Below, in pieces: positions 45,252 to 53,791 of a stretch of DNA of 64,000 bases (its first letter is position 1; every line of letters begins with the position of its first letter). A program made the position numbers and the translations under genes. This stretch comes from SHVO01 sp041905795 (GTDB taxonomy: Bacteria > Pseudomonadota > Alphaproteobacteria > Rhodospirillales > Rhodospirillaceae), in the NCBI GenBank assembly GCA_041905795.1, contig JAYRKL010000021.1, forward strand, positions 3,372-67,371. The letters are read 5' to 3'. The notes under the pieces are model-generated. The model saw only the letters and a list, made by a program, of their open reading frames with translations. It did not search any database and was not told the DNA's origin.

Positions 45252-47390
45252 ATGCGCATCCAGCTCAAGCTTTTCGTTCTTCTTCTGGTCATCGCCATCG
45301 TCCCGCTCGCGGCGCTGAGCTGGCGCAGCCAGAGGGCGACCGAGGATCTCGGCCAGTCGATGGCCGCCTTCGGCCGCGCGGCGGTCACCCAGGAGATTCA
45401 GACCCAGCTTAGCCAGGCGGTGGGCTATTCCGCCGACCTCCTGGCCGCGCAACAGCGCCAGGTGGAACTGGCGCTCAAATTGCAGGCGACCGCGGCGGAG
45501 CGGCGCCTTGAGTATGTCCAGGAAGAGCGTGTCCAGGAAAAGCGGGACGCGGCCTATCTCGCCACCGATTTCGACGATCCGCAGCGCTGGCCGCCGGGCA
45601 CCGAACTGGCGCTCGACCACGCCATTGCCTCGCCGGGGCGCGAGCTTCAGGCCACGCCGATCTCGCGCGAGCATCAATCGTTCCTGATCCCGAAGGATGC
45701 CGACCCCGCCGAGGCCCAGCGCACCATGGCGCGGTTCGCGTCCATGGACCGGCCGTATAGGGAGCTTTTCGAGGCCAATCCCGGCCTGTTCTATTGGCAG
45801 TATGTCGCGTTCAAGAATGGCGTGCTCTCGAGTTATCCGGGCCACGGCGGCTTCCCGGACGGCTACGATCCCCGTTCGCGCGACTGGTACAAGGACGCCA
45901 TCGCCAAAGGCGGGCCGGTCTGGAGCGAAGCGCTGCTCGATGCTTCGACCCGCCGGCTGCTGCTCACCGCCTCGCAGCCCCTGCGCGACGCCGCCGGCGA
46001 TGTCGCGGGCGTGGCCGCCATCGACATCGACATCCTCAATCTGCTCACGGCCATCCAGAGCCGGGTCCGGGTCGGCAAGGACGCCGAGAGCTTCATCGTG
46101 CAGCTGGTGGACGACGCCCAGCCCCACCTCAGGGTCATCGCGTCATCGACGTACAAGGATTCCGGCGCCGCCTGGAACGCGGTCCTCGAAGCGCCGACGC
46201 TGTCTGCCGGCACCGGCGATCTTGCCGCCCTGCTTGAGGACCTGCGCCGCGGCCGCGACGGCATCCGCCAACTGACATTCCATGGACGGCCGGCGTTGTG
46301 GGCTTACGGCCGGCTGGAAAATCTCGGCTCGGCGCTGCTTTATATCGTGCCGGTGGACGCCATCGAGACCATCGCCGACAGCACCCAGGCCTCGGTGCGC
46401 CAGGCAATTCTCGACCAGGTGCGGCTCGCGGGTTTCGCGTCCGTGGGCCTGATCGTCATCGTCGCCGCGCTGGCGATGGTGGCCGCGAAATCCGTGACCA
46501 GCCCCTTGCGTTCGCTCGCGACCGCCGCCCGCGACCTTGCGGCCGGGGATCTTGAGGCGCGGGCGCCGGTGGAAAGCAGCGACGAGGTCGGCGAACTGGC
46601 GACCGTGTTCAACGCCATGGTGCCGGAATTGCGCAGCCATATCGCCACCAAGGAATCGCTGTCGCTTGCCCGCGAGGTCCAGCAGAAACTGCTGCCGGAG
46701 TCGGCGCCCATCGTGCCGGGCTTCGACATCGCCGGGCGCAGCGTCTATTCCGAAGCCATCGGCGGCGACTACTACGATTTCATCACCCTGGGTGGCGAGC
46801 GCGGCCAGCCGCGCTACGGCGTCGTGGTCGGCGACGTCTCGGGCCACGGCGTGGTGGCGGCGCTCACCATGATGTCGGTGCGCGCGCTGCTGCGGTCCTA
46901 CGCCGGCAGCGGCGCCAACCTGCGGCCCGTCATGCGCGCGGTGAACCGCCACTTGACGGCGGACACCGCCGCCGGGCGTTTCGTGACCCTGGTCTACATG
47001 GTGATCGCGCCCGGCACCCGCCATATCCGCTGGATCAGCGCCGGCCACGGGCCGCTCCTGTTCTACGACCCGCGCAGCCAGCAGTTCGAGGAACTGGCGG
47101 TGCACGATATCCCGCTGGGCGTGAAAGCCGACTGGCCGTTCCATGAGAACGACCGCGACACCTGGCCGGACGAAGGACTGATCGTCATCGGCACCGACGG
47201 ATTGTGGGAAACCCGCAATCGGGAGGGCGCGGCGTTCGGCAGGGAAGGCCTGCTCGCGGCCTTGCGGGCCACGGCGCACCTGCCGGCGGCGGAGATCTGC
47301 GGCGAGGTCATCGCACGCGTGCGCGCCTTTGCCGGCAGTGCGCCGCAGGAGGACGACATGACCGTGGTGGTGGTGAAATTCAGTCCATGA
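45252..47390 (+). CDS. Membrane sensor SpoIIE-type PP2C phosphatase (Cache-HAMP-PP2C)
   Basis: A 712-residue protein: N-terminal helix (LFVLLLVIAIVPLAAL), a periplasmic dCache-like sensor (DPRSRDWYKDAIAKGGPVWSE region), a second helix (GLIVIVAALAMVAAKSV), a HAMP linker (PLRSLATAARDLAAGDLEARA) and a C-terminal PP2C/SpoIIE domain. The metal residues are present: GGDYYDF, GDVSGHGVVAAL, GTDGLWETRN and EDDMTVVVV. Such phosphatases act on anti-sigma-factor antagonists of the RsbU type. No RsbV or RsbW partner adjoins, so the target is unknown. Its end overlaps the DUF1489 gene by ATGA. Confidence 0.9.
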   Translation: MRIQLKLFVLLLVIAIVPLAALSWRSQRATEDLGQSMAAFGRAAVTQEIQTQLSQAVGYSADLLAAQQRQVELALKLQATAAERRLEYVQEERVQEKRDAAYLATDFDDPQRWPPGTELALDHAIASPGRELQATPISREHQSFLIPKDADPAEAQRTMARFASMDRPYRELFEANPGLFYWQYVAFKNGVLSSYPGHGGFPDGYDPRSRDWYKDAIAKGGPVWSEALLDASTRRLLLTASQPLRDAAGDVAGVAAIDIDILNLLTAIQSRVRVGKDAESFIVQLVDDAQPHLRVIASSTYKDSGAAWNAVLEAPTLSAGTGDLAALLEDLRRGRDGIRQLTFHGRPALWAYGRLENLGSALLYIVPVDAIETIADSTQASVRQAILDQVRLAGFASVGLIVIVAALAMVAAKSVTSPLRSLATAARDLAAGDLEARAPVESSDEVGELATVFNAMVPELRSHIATKESLSLAREVQQKLLPESAPIVPGFDIAGRSVYSEAIGGDYYDFITLGGERGQPRYGVVVGDVSGHGVVAALTMMSVRALLRSYAGSGANLRPVMRAVNRHLTADTAAGRFVTLVYMVIAPGTRHIRWISAGHGPLLFYDPRSQQFEELAVHDIPLGVKADWPFHENDRDTWPDEGLIVIGTDGLWETRNREGAAFGREGLLAALRATAHLPAAEICGEVIARVRAFAGSAPQEDDMTVVVVKFSP

Positions 47391-47815
47391 CGGTCAATCT
47401 CATCAAGCTCGCGGTCGGCATCGAGGACATCGAGCACCTGGCCGAAGTCCAGAAGAAGCGCCGCAACAAGGACGGCAACTGCTTCCACCGCACCCGCATG
47501 ACCCCGACCCGGGGCAAGGAGATCGTCGGCCAGGGATCCATGTACTGGGTGGTCAAGGGCTTCATCCAGGTCCGCCAGGAAATCGTCGGCCTGTCGGCGG
47601 GCAAGCGCGACGACGGCCGGCCGGCCTGTGTGATCGAACTGGATCCCAAGCTGGTGCCGGTGCAGGTCACGGCGCACCGCGCCTTCCAGGGCTGGCGTTA
47701 CCTGAAGCCCGAAGCGGCGCCGCCGGACCTCAAGGGCAAGGGCCGCAAGGCGGTCGTCGATCCCAAGATGCCCGCGGCCATGCGCCTGGAACTGGCCAAG
47801 CTCGGCCTTCTCTGA
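47387..47815 (+). CDS. DUF1489 family protein
   Basis: A 142-residue DUF1489 protein, a family typical of alphaproteobacteria. It begins MTVNLIKLAVGIEDIEHLAE and contains RGKEIVGQGSMYWVVKGF, both characteristic. Function unknown. Its ATG overlaps the TGA of the PP2C gene (ATGA), so its translation is coupled to that sensor, an association worth noting. The end is KLGLL. Confidence 0.88.
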   Translation: MTVNLIKLAVGIEDIEHLAEVQKKRRNKDGNCFHRTRMTPTRGKEIVGQGSMYWVVKGFIQVRQEIVGLSAGKRDDGRPACVIELDPKLVPVQVTAHRAFQGWRYLKPEAAPPDLKGKGRKAVVDPKMPAAMRLELAKLGLL

Positions 47816-47920
47816 AACCTAGACGCGTGCGGAGCACGTAACCCTGTCATGTGTTCCGCGCGCCTTTACCTGTGCGCGGGGCTGTCGCAAGGTCCTTGCC
47901 GCAAAACAGGAGAACACCTC

Positions 47921-48862
47921 ATGCGGGTCCTGATTCTCGGCGCCGGCGCCATGGGCGGCTACTACGGCGGACGCCTGATCGAGGCAAAAGCCGGCGCGGA
48001 CGTTACTTTTCTCGTGCGCGAGGGCCGCAAGGCGCAGTTGGCCGAGAAAGGCCTCGTGATCGACAGTCCGGCCTGCGGCAATTTCACCACGCCGGTGCGG
48101 GCCATTACCGGCGCCGCGCTCGGCGGCGAGAAGCCCTTCGACGTGGTGCTGTTCACCTGCAAGGCCTATGACCTGGACAGCGCGCTGGCGGCCATTGCCC
48201 CGGCGGTGACCGCGCAGACCGCGGTGCTGCCGGTACTGAACGGCATGTCGCACATGGAGGCTCTCAACAGCCGGTTCGGCGAGGCGCGGGTCTGGGGCGG
48301 CGTGGCCAAGATCGCGGCGCAGATGCTGGCCGACGGCGTCATCAAGCACCTCAACGACTGGCGCGAGTTGATGTTCGGCGCGCAATCTGGCGAGATCACC
48401 CCGGCGGTGCAGGCCTTTGCCGCGGCGTTCGGCACAAGCGCCGTCAAGGCCGTGCCGGTGGCCAACATCAAGCAGGCGATGTGGGAAAAATGCGTTCATC
48501 TCTCCACGGTCGCGGCCATGACCAGCCTGATGCGCGCCAGCATCGGCGAAATCGTGCGCGGCGGCGGTTCCGAACTGATGCTCGAAGCCTTGAACACCAA
48601 CGCCGAAATCGCCGCGCGCGAAGGGCACAAGCCGTCCGACACATTCCTCGACGACTACGGCCGCATGTTCACCGACCCCACCATTCCCTACGGCGCCTCG
48701 ATGCTGCGCGATATCGAGCGCGGCGGGCAGATCGAAAGCGACCATATTGTCGGCTTCATGCGCGAGAAGGCCAAAAAATACGGCATCCCGGCGCGGCTTC
48801 TCGATATATCCTATGTGCACTTGAAGGCTTACGAGCAGCGGCGCGCCGCCGGCAGGCTCTAA
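47921..48862 (+). CDS. panE: Ketopantoate reductase-like (ApbA/PanE family) protein
   Basis: A 313-residue NAD(P)H reductase with GAGAMGGYYGGRL at the N-terminus, VLPVLNGMSHMEAL and the C-terminal helical domain with the KIQAM-like NIKQAMWEKCVHL and YGASMLRDIERGGQIESDHI. The family reduces 2-dehydropantoate to pantoate in CoA synthesis, though many paralogues act on other 2-oxo acids. The start at 47921 has CAGGAGAACACC upstream. It lies 22 bp before the nitrilase gene, so the two are probably co-transcribed; no other pantothenate gene is near, and the symbol is provisional. Confidence 0.82.
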   Translation: MRVLILGAGAMGGYYGGRLIEAKAGADVTFLVREGRKAQLAEKGLVIDSPACGNFTTPVRAITGAALGGEKPFDVVLFTCKAYDLDSALAAIAPAVTAQTAVLPVLNGMSHMEALNSRFGEARVWGGVAKIAAQMLADGVIKHLNDWRELMFGAQSGEITPAVQAFAAAFGTSAVKAVPVANIKQAMWEKCVHLSTVAAMTSLMRASIGEIVRGGGSELMLEALNTNAEIAAREGHKPSDTFLDDYGRMFTDPTIPYGASMLRDIERGGQIESDHIVGFMREKAKKYGIPARLLDISYVHLKAYEQRRAAGRL

Positions 48863-48884
48863 ATCTCGAGAAGGGGAGGGTGTG

Positions 48885-49901
48885 ATGGCGATCGATCCCG
48901 CAGCGTTCCGGTCCGCGACACCCGCCCCCTACACCGCCGCCGTGATCCAGGCGGCGCCGGTGGCTTTCGATCCGGCGCGCACTTTGCAGAAAGTCGCCGA
49001 CCTCACCGCCGATGCCAGGAAGACAGGCGCGGCGCTGACCTTGTTTCCCGAAGCCTTCGTCTCGGCCTATCCGCGCGGCAACGATTTCGGCGCGGTGGTG
49101 GGCGCACGCTCGCCCGAAGGCCGCGAGCAGTTCCGCCGTTACTGGGAAAGCGCGGTCGAGGTGCCGGGTCCGGCGGTGGACGCACTGTCGAAGATCGCCC
49201 GCGACAATCAGACCCAGCTCGTGATCGGCGTCATCGAACGCGATCGCGGCACGCTTTACTGCACGGCGCTGTTCTTCGCCGCCACCGGCGTCTACCTCGG
49301 CAAGCACCGGAAACTCATGCCCACGGGGTCGGAACGCCTGGTGTGGGGTTTCGGCGACGGCTCGACCTTGCCGGTCTATGAGACGCCGCAAGGACGCCTG
49401 GGCGCGGTGATCTGCTGGGAGAATTACATGCCGCTGCTGCGCGCGGCCATGTACGGCAAGGGTATCGAGATCTACTGCGCGCCCACCGCCGATCCGCGCG
49501 ACACCTGGCACGCCTCCATGCGTCATATCGCTCTTGAAGGCCGCTGCTTCGTGCTGTCGGCCAATCAGTTCTGCCGGCGCAAGGACTACCCCGCCGACTA
49601 CATGACCCGCCTCTCGGACGATCCCGAGGCGGTTTATTCCGCCGGCGGCAGCTGCATCGTCGGCCCCCTCGGCAACGTGCTGGCCGGGCCGGTTTATAAC
49701 CAGGACGCCATCCTCACCACCGAGATCGACATGCGCGACCTGGTGCGGGCGCGCATGGATTTCGATCCCGTCGGCCACTACGCGCGGCCCGACGTGTTGT
49801 CCCTGCGCGTGGACGAAACGCCGCGTCCGGCGGTGTCCTATGCCCAGGACGCCGCGGGCGACGTCAGTTCCACAGAACCAGCGGCAATCCGGCGGCGATG
49901 A
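48885..49901 (+). CDS. Nitrilase-family carbon-nitrogen hydrolase
   Basis: A 338-residue nitrilase superfamily enzyme. The Glu-Lys-Cys triad is E56 (LFPEAFVS), K143 (GKHRKLMPTG) and C177 (VICWENYMP). The long insert and the HASMRHIALEGRCFVLSANQFC strand fit true nitrilase or aliphatic nitrilase/cyanide hydratase branches rather than amidases. It converts a nitrile to an acid and ammonia. The ATG at 48885 has AGGGGAGGG upstream; a GTG lies one codon earlier. The last 38 bp overlap the DMT permease gene on the other strand. Confidence 0.9.
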   Translation: MAIDPAAFRSATPAPYTAAVIQAAPVAFDPARTLQKVADLTADARKTGAALTLFPEAFVSAYPRGNDFGAVVGARSPEGREQFRRYWESAVEVPGPAVDALSKIARDNQTQLVIGVIERDRGTLYCTALFFAATGVYLGKHRKLMPTGSERLVWGFGDGSTLPVYETPQGRLGAVICWENYMPLLRAAMYGKGIEIYCAPTADPRDTWHASMRHIALEGRCFVLSANQFCRRKDYPADYMTRLSDDPEAVYSAGGSCIVGPLGNVLAGPVYNQDAILTTEIDMRDLVRARMDFDPVGHYARPDVLSLRVDETPRPAVSYAQDAAGDVSSTEPAAIRRR

Positions 49902-50778
49902 TCAGCACGCCGGCGATCTTGGCCGGCGTCAGCGGCTCGGCGAGCTTGAAGCGGCCGACGACCTGTGCGCCCAGGATGCCCGACACGCGGCGAATCAACT
50001 CCACCGCCGCCACCAGCATCAGCTGGTAGGCCGCGAGCTGGAGCACATAGCCGGCGCCGCCGAGGATACCGGCGAACAGCAGCGGTTTCCCGGCTTCGCG
50101 TTTGATGCCGAAGGCGCGGGCGCCGTCCCGGACAAGGGTCCACAGGCCGATCAGCGCCGTGATCGCCGTCACCTGGATCAGGCCATGCAAACCGACCGAT
50201 GACCGGGCGATACACAGCTTGTCGAGAGCGGGCGTGGTGGACCACAGCAGCACCACCCCGGCCATCAGGCGTGCGCCTGGTTCCCGGCGCAGGTTGCGCA
50301 TGGCGGTGGCCAGGGGTGCTAAGATGCCGGTGGTTTCGACACCGGGCTCGCCGGCGCTATAGAGCACGAACAATCCGGCCACCACGACCATGATGCCGAT
50401 GCTTTGCATGAGGCTCGGCCATTCGCCCAGCATGACGCCCGACAACAGCAGTGTGACGCCGGGGATCAGCGCCAGCAGCGGCACCATCAGGGACAGCGGC
50501 GAGCGCCGCAGCGCCAGGAGATAAAGCACGTTGGCGCCCATGCCGGCGGCGATATCGGCGATCCCCGGCAGCCAGTAGGCGGACTGGAGCGGCGACGGGC
50601 CCGCGAGGTCCCCGGAATACCAGGCCCATCCGCCGAGCACCGGGATCTGCAGCCCGATGAAGATGAACAGGGTCTGGCGCGGCGGCGCGTCGACGACTTT
50701 GCGGAGGTAGTCGATCGCCAGATAGGCGAGGCCGCAGCCCAGCGCCGCGCCGGGTCCCAGAAGCGCGGTGGTCAGCAT
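49864..50778 (-). CDS. EamA/DMT-family permease
   Basis: A 304-residue membrane protein with ten predicted helices in two five-helix halves, as in EamA drug/metabolite transporters. The segment NVLYLLALRRSPLSLMVPLLALIPGVTLLLS is the first half's conserved stretch and AAYQLMLVAAVELIRRV the second. Substrate unknown. Its stop lies 38 bp inside the 3' end of the nitrilase gene, so the tails of the two convergent genes overlap. Confidence 0.88.
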   Translation of the reverse strand: MLTTALLGPGAALGCGLAYLAIDYLRKVVDAPPRQTLFIFIGLQIPVLGGWAWYSGDLAGPSPLQSAYWLPGIADIAAGMGANVLYLLALRRSPLSLMVPLLALIPGVTLLLSGVMLGEWPSLMQSIGIMVVVAGLFVLYSAGEPGVETTGILAPLATAMRNLRREPGARLMAGVVLLWSTTPALDKLCIARSSVGLHGLIQVTAITALIGLWTLVRDGARAFGIKREAGKPLLFAGILGGAGYVLQLAAYQLMLVAAVELIRRVSGILGAQVVGRFKLAEPLTPAKIAGVLIIAAGLPLVLWN

Positions 50779-50790
50779 CTAAACCGTCCG

Positions 50791-50865
50791 GCCGCGCGCT
50801 GGCCAGGGAGGGGCGCGCCTGCCGCGCGTTGGCCAGGGAGAGGCGCGCTTGCCGCGCGCCGTGCC
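50791..50865 (+). repeat. Tandem repeat, 30-bp unit
   Basis: Two 30-bp units, 50791-50820 and 50821-50850, differ at three positions, and a partial third unit follows to about 50860. The unit begins GCCGCGCG, contains GGCCAGGGAG and ends GGCGCGCYT. It lies in the gap between the divergent permease and DUF2333 genes. Confidence 0.9.
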
Positions 50866-50923
50866 ATTGACCGGATCAGCGATAGTCCCCATCTTGACGC
50901 CTTCCCCACCCTCTGGACCCATC

Positions 50924-51904
50924 ATGTCCGACTTTCTCAAGCGCACGGCCGGTTCCCTCGCATCCCAGGCGGCGGGCCTGGCGGCGCGCGCCCCCGGCGC
51001 CTTTGCCGCTCTCGACTCCCGTACCCGCAGGACGATCGGCGCGGGCGCGCTTGTGCTGCTCATCATCTACTACCCCTTGGGCATGCTGATCTACGACCGT
51101 GTCGATGACGACGCCGGCTTCCAGCCGTTGCCGGCCTATACCGTCTCCGGCGGCAGCGCGGCGGTGTCGATGGCGGCCAGTCTGGCGGCGCGCGAGGCCG
51201 ACCGCTGGATCGCCAATAAGCCGTTCTTCCACCCGGCGGCGCCGCTCGACAACGGCCCCAATTTCCAACGCGGCGTGATCTACGCAGTATCGCGGTTCGC
51301 GCTCGAGATGGGCGACTACCTGGGCCGCGTGCGCGGCACCAGCGCCATCGATTCCAACCTCGACCGCGCCGCCGCCGAACTCCGGTTCGACGGCACCGTC
51401 TGGGGGATCTGGCCCATGGCTTCGGCCGAGCGGCAGTACCGGGACGGGGCCGAGCATCTGCTGGCCTACAACCGGGACGTGGCTGCGGGAAAATCCATGT
51501 ACGACCGGCGCGCCGACAACCTCATCGCCTTTCTCGACCGCGCCGCGGCGGACCTGGGCTCGGCCAGCGCCGAACTGGACGCCCGCGCCGAGGCCGGCGG
51601 CGGCTACTTCGACACCAGGGCCGACGACGTCTTCTACAACGCCAAGGGCAAGCTCTACGGCTATTACATGATCCTGTCGGCGCTCGGCGACGACTTCGCG
51701 CCGGTGATCCGCGAGAAACAGGCGACCGAGATCTGGACCGCGATGCTGAGTTCGTTCCGCACCGGCGCCACCATGGCCCCGCTGGTGGTGGTCAATGGCC
51801 GCCACGACAGCATGTTCATGCCGGCGCATCTCGCCAATCTCGGTTTCCACCTGTTGCGTGCCCGCACCCAGGTGAAGGAACTCGCGGATACCTTGAGGAA
51901 GTAG
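50924..51904 (+). CDS. DUF2333 family membrane-anchored protein
   Basis: A 326-residue protein with one N-terminal helix (GAGALVLLIIYYPLGMLIY) and a large periplasmic domain rich in helices. RGVIYAVSRFALEMGDYLGRVRG, DTRADDVFYNAKGKLYGYYMIL and MFMPAHLANLGFHLLRAR are the conserved parts of DUF2333. Function unknown. ATG at 50924 chosen because the longer frame is formed by the tandem repeat. msrB follows 40 bp later on the same strand. Confidence 0.85.
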   Translation: MSDFLKRTAGSLASQAAGLAARAPGAFAALDSRTRRTIGAGALVLLIIYYPLGMLIYDRVDDDAGFQPLPAYTVSGGSAAVSMAASLAAREADRWIANKPFFHPAAPLDNGPNFQRGVIYAVSRFALEMGDYLGRVRGTSAIDSNLDRAAAELRFDGTVWGIWPMASAERQYRDGAEHLLAYNRDVAAGKSMYDRRADNLIAFLDRAAADLGSASAELDARAEAGGGYFDTRADDVFYNAKGKLYGYYMILSALGDDFAPVIREKQATEIWTAMLSSFRTGATMAPLVVVNGRHDSMFMPAHLANLGFHLLRARTQVKELADTLRK

Positions 51905-51944
51905 CTAAGATCCCTAAGTATCGTGGAGCACCGAGGAGGCCTGT

Positions 51945-52349
51945 ATGACCAAGATCGCCAAGACCGACGACCAGTGGCGCCAGGAACTGACCCCGGACCA
52001 GTTCCGCATCCTGCGCCAGAAGGGCACCGAGCGTCCGTTCACCGGCGCGTATAACGATTTCAAGGACGACGGCGTGTTCCGCTGCGCCGGCTGCGGCGAG
52101 ACCTTGTTCGACTCGCGTGCCAAGTACAATTCCGGGTCGGGCTGGCCCAGCTTCTTCCAGCCGGCCGGTCCCACCGTGCTGGAAGAACATCACGACAGCA
52201 CGCACGGCATGCGGCGCACCGAGATCACCTGCGCCAAATGCGGCGGCCATCTCGGGCATGTGTTCTCGGACGGGCCCGCGCCGACCGGCCTGCGCTACTG
52301 CGTCAATTCGGCATCGCTGGATTTTAAAGGGACCAAGGAAAAGCCCTGA
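51945..52349 (+). CDS. msrB: Peptide-methionine (R)-S-oxide reductase MsrB
   Basis: A 134-residue MsrB domain. C47, C50, C96 and C99 bind the structural zinc, and the catalytic nucleophile is C119 in LRYCVNSASL. The GSGWPSFFQP and GGHLGHVFSDGP segments are intact. It reduces the R epimer of methionine sulfoxide in proteins. The start has GAGGAGGCC upstream. The window also holds msrP-msrQ (61856-63472), the periplasmic repair pair, so the cytoplasm and the periplasm are both covered. Confidence 0.96.
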   Translation: MTKIAKTDDQWRQELTPDQFRILRQKGTERPFTGAYNDFKDDGVFRCAGCGETLFDSRAKYNSGSGWPSFFQPAGPTVLEEHHDSTHGMRRTEITCAKCGGHLGHVFSDGPAPTGLRYCVNSASLDFKGTKEKP

Positions 52350-52629
52350 AAATGGCCTTTTCCGGGTATCGGGCACCCGGGTACAACCGGAATGCGAACC
52401 CGCTTTTCGTCAACGACAATATTTCTCCGCCGCCGCCAGCGAATGCTTGCGGGCATGAATGGCTTACGCAATTGTGTCGGCGCACGCGGGGTTCACACTT
52501 GGGGGCAAGGGGACTCAAGCTGCAGGGGGAAGGGGCCCTATCAGGCTGCGCTCTAGCGCGCTGGACGGGGAACCAAGACAAAAAGGGGTACGGCCTCACA
52601 GCTGTGCCCCTTTTTTCTATTCCGCCCTC
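52350..52629. other. Intergenic region with a strong terminator, possible small RNA
   Basis: This 280-bp gap between convergent msrB and queF contains no credible gene. The terminator at 52580-52616 lies 230 bp after msrB, far for that gene, which leaves room for a separate short transcript ending there. See findings. Confidence 0.4.
52580..52616 (+). terminator. Intrinsic terminator between msrB and queF
   Basis: Stem AAAAAGGGG/CCCCTTTTT with an 18-base loop that itself holds ACAGCTGT, followed by T6. On the minus strand the A-rich side also gives a T-tract, so it can serve both directions. Confidence 0.8.
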
Positions 52630-53091
52630 TTAGCCTCTTCCGCGGTAGGGCTGCACGCCCTGGTCCGGGACCCAAAGACCTTCGGGAAGCGTCCCGGTCT
52701 GCCAGAACACGTCGATGGGGATGCCGCCGCGCGGGTACCAGTAACCGCCGATGCGCAGCCATTTCGGCGCGATGGCTTCCACCAGGCGCTTGCCGATGGT
52801 CAGCGTGCAGTCCTCGTGGAAACCGGCGTGGTTGCGGAACGAGCCCAGGAAAAGCTTGAGGGACTTGGATTCAACGATGGTTTCATCGGGCGCATAGTCG
52901 AGCACCAGATGGGCGAAGTCCGGCTGGCCGGTCACCGGGCACAGGGTGGTGAACTCCGGCGCGGTGAAGCGGATCAGGTAATCGGTGTCCTGGTGCGGAT
53001 TCGGCACCGCCTCCAGCACCGCGGCGTCAGGTGAGGCGGGCAGCGCGCTGGTGCCGCCAAGCTTGGTGAGCTGTTCAAAACGTTCGGTCAT
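52630..53091 (-). CDS. queF: NADPH-dependent 7-cyano-7-deazaguanine reductase QueF
   Basis: A 153-residue QueF of the short (unimodular) type. C51 in TTLCPVTGQPDF is the nucleophile that forms a thioimide with preQ0, D58 helps, and the ESKSLKLFLGSFRNHAGF motif binds NADPH. It reduces preQ0 to preQ1 for queuosine in tRNA. It diverges from DUF1289 with 21 bp between starts. No other queuosine gene is in the window and there is no room for a preQ1 riboswitch upstream. Confidence 0.95.
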   Translation of the reverse strand: MTERFEQLTKLGGTSALPASPDAAVLEAVPNPHQDTDYLIRFTAPEFTTLCPVTGQPDFAHLVLDYAPDETIVESKSLKLFLGSFRNHAGFHEDCTLTIGKRLVEAIAPKWLRIGGYWYPRGGIPIDVFWQTGTLPEGLWVPDQGVQPYRGRG

Positions 53092-53112
53092 AGCCGTGCT
53101 ATAACCCAGCTT

Positions 53113-53370
53113 ATGGAGAACGTCATCCCGGTCACCGACCTCATCGCCTCGCCCTGTATCGGGGTGTGCACCGTGGACCGCGCCCGCAACATCTGTATCG
53201 GCTGCCTGCGTACCCTCCAGGAAATCGGCGCCTGGCGGACCATGACCCTGGACCAGAAGCGCGCCACGGTGGCCGCCTGCGACGAGCGCGCCAAAGGCTT
53301 GACCCGCCTGGGCAAGGACTGGAAGCCCTTGGAGACAGCGGGGGAACCGCCGGAAACCAAGCGGCCCTAA
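53113..53370 (+). CDS. DUF1289 family protein
   Basis: An 85-residue protein with the DUF1289 signature SPCIGVCTVDRARNICIGC (four cysteines, likely a metal site) followed by LRTLQEIGAWRTMT. Such small proteins are widespread in proteobacteria with unknown role; a Fe-S or zinc site is often supposed. It diverges from queF. Confidence 0.9.
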   Translation: MENVIPVTDLIASPCIGVCTVDRARNICIGCLRTLQEIGAWRTMTLDQKRATVAACDERAKGLTRLGKDWKPLETAGEPPETKRP

Positions 53371-53414
53371 ATAGTGGGCAAGGCCTCGGGACCAGCGTTC
53401 GGACCCAAGGCGAT

Positions 53415-53436
53415 GTGTCGGACTCCGGACACTTTT
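53415..53436 (+). terminator. Hairpin with T-tract after DUF1289
   Basis: Arms GTGTC/GACAC with an inner GG/CC pair and one bulged G, followed by TTTT, 44 bp after the DUF1289 stop. Confidence 0.5.
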
Positions 53437-53528
53437 AACTAAATATGGTGGATCGGCGCCGCCCTGCTACAATCTGTGGCAGGATACCCAGGGATTCCGA
53501 CATCGGAACCGCCTAAGGAGGTTGCATC

Positions 53529-53744
53529 ATGGCCGCACCGCAAATCGCGCAGGTTCCGTCCGGGTTCGCGCCGATCATGGGGGATTTGCGCGGCATCGTC
53601 GCTCGCGCGGTCTCCAGCGCCCGGGCTTCGGGCCGCGACTACGTCGGGCAGTGCCATATGGCGGCGCAGGCGGTAATGGCGGTGCGTCCCGATCTCTCGC
53701 CGCGCGAAGCCTTCGACGCCGTGACGCGCCTGCGCGACCATTAG
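53529..53744 (+). CDS. Small protein of unknown function, 71 aa
   Basis: A 71-residue frame (MAAPQIAQVPSGFAPIMGDL...) preceded by a perfect AAGGAGG ribosome site, the main support. It is soluble, mostly helical by composition, with one cysteine in YVGQCHMAAQAV. A DLSPREAFDAVTRLRD tail could be amphipathic. No family known. It is located between DUF1289 and tam and converges on tam. Confidence 0.65.
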   Translation: MAAPQIAQVPSGFAPIMGDLRGIVARAVSSARASGRDYVGQCHMAAQAVMAVRPDLSPREAFDAVTRLRDH

Positions 53745-53791
53745 ACTCTGTTCGGTCGCAAGAATCGCTCCGGCCTCACACGCTCCAGCAG

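Noticed and set aside
52560..53034. Frame through the terminator and queF on the plus strand
   Set aside because: Complement of queF extended through the intergenic region; no ribosome site.
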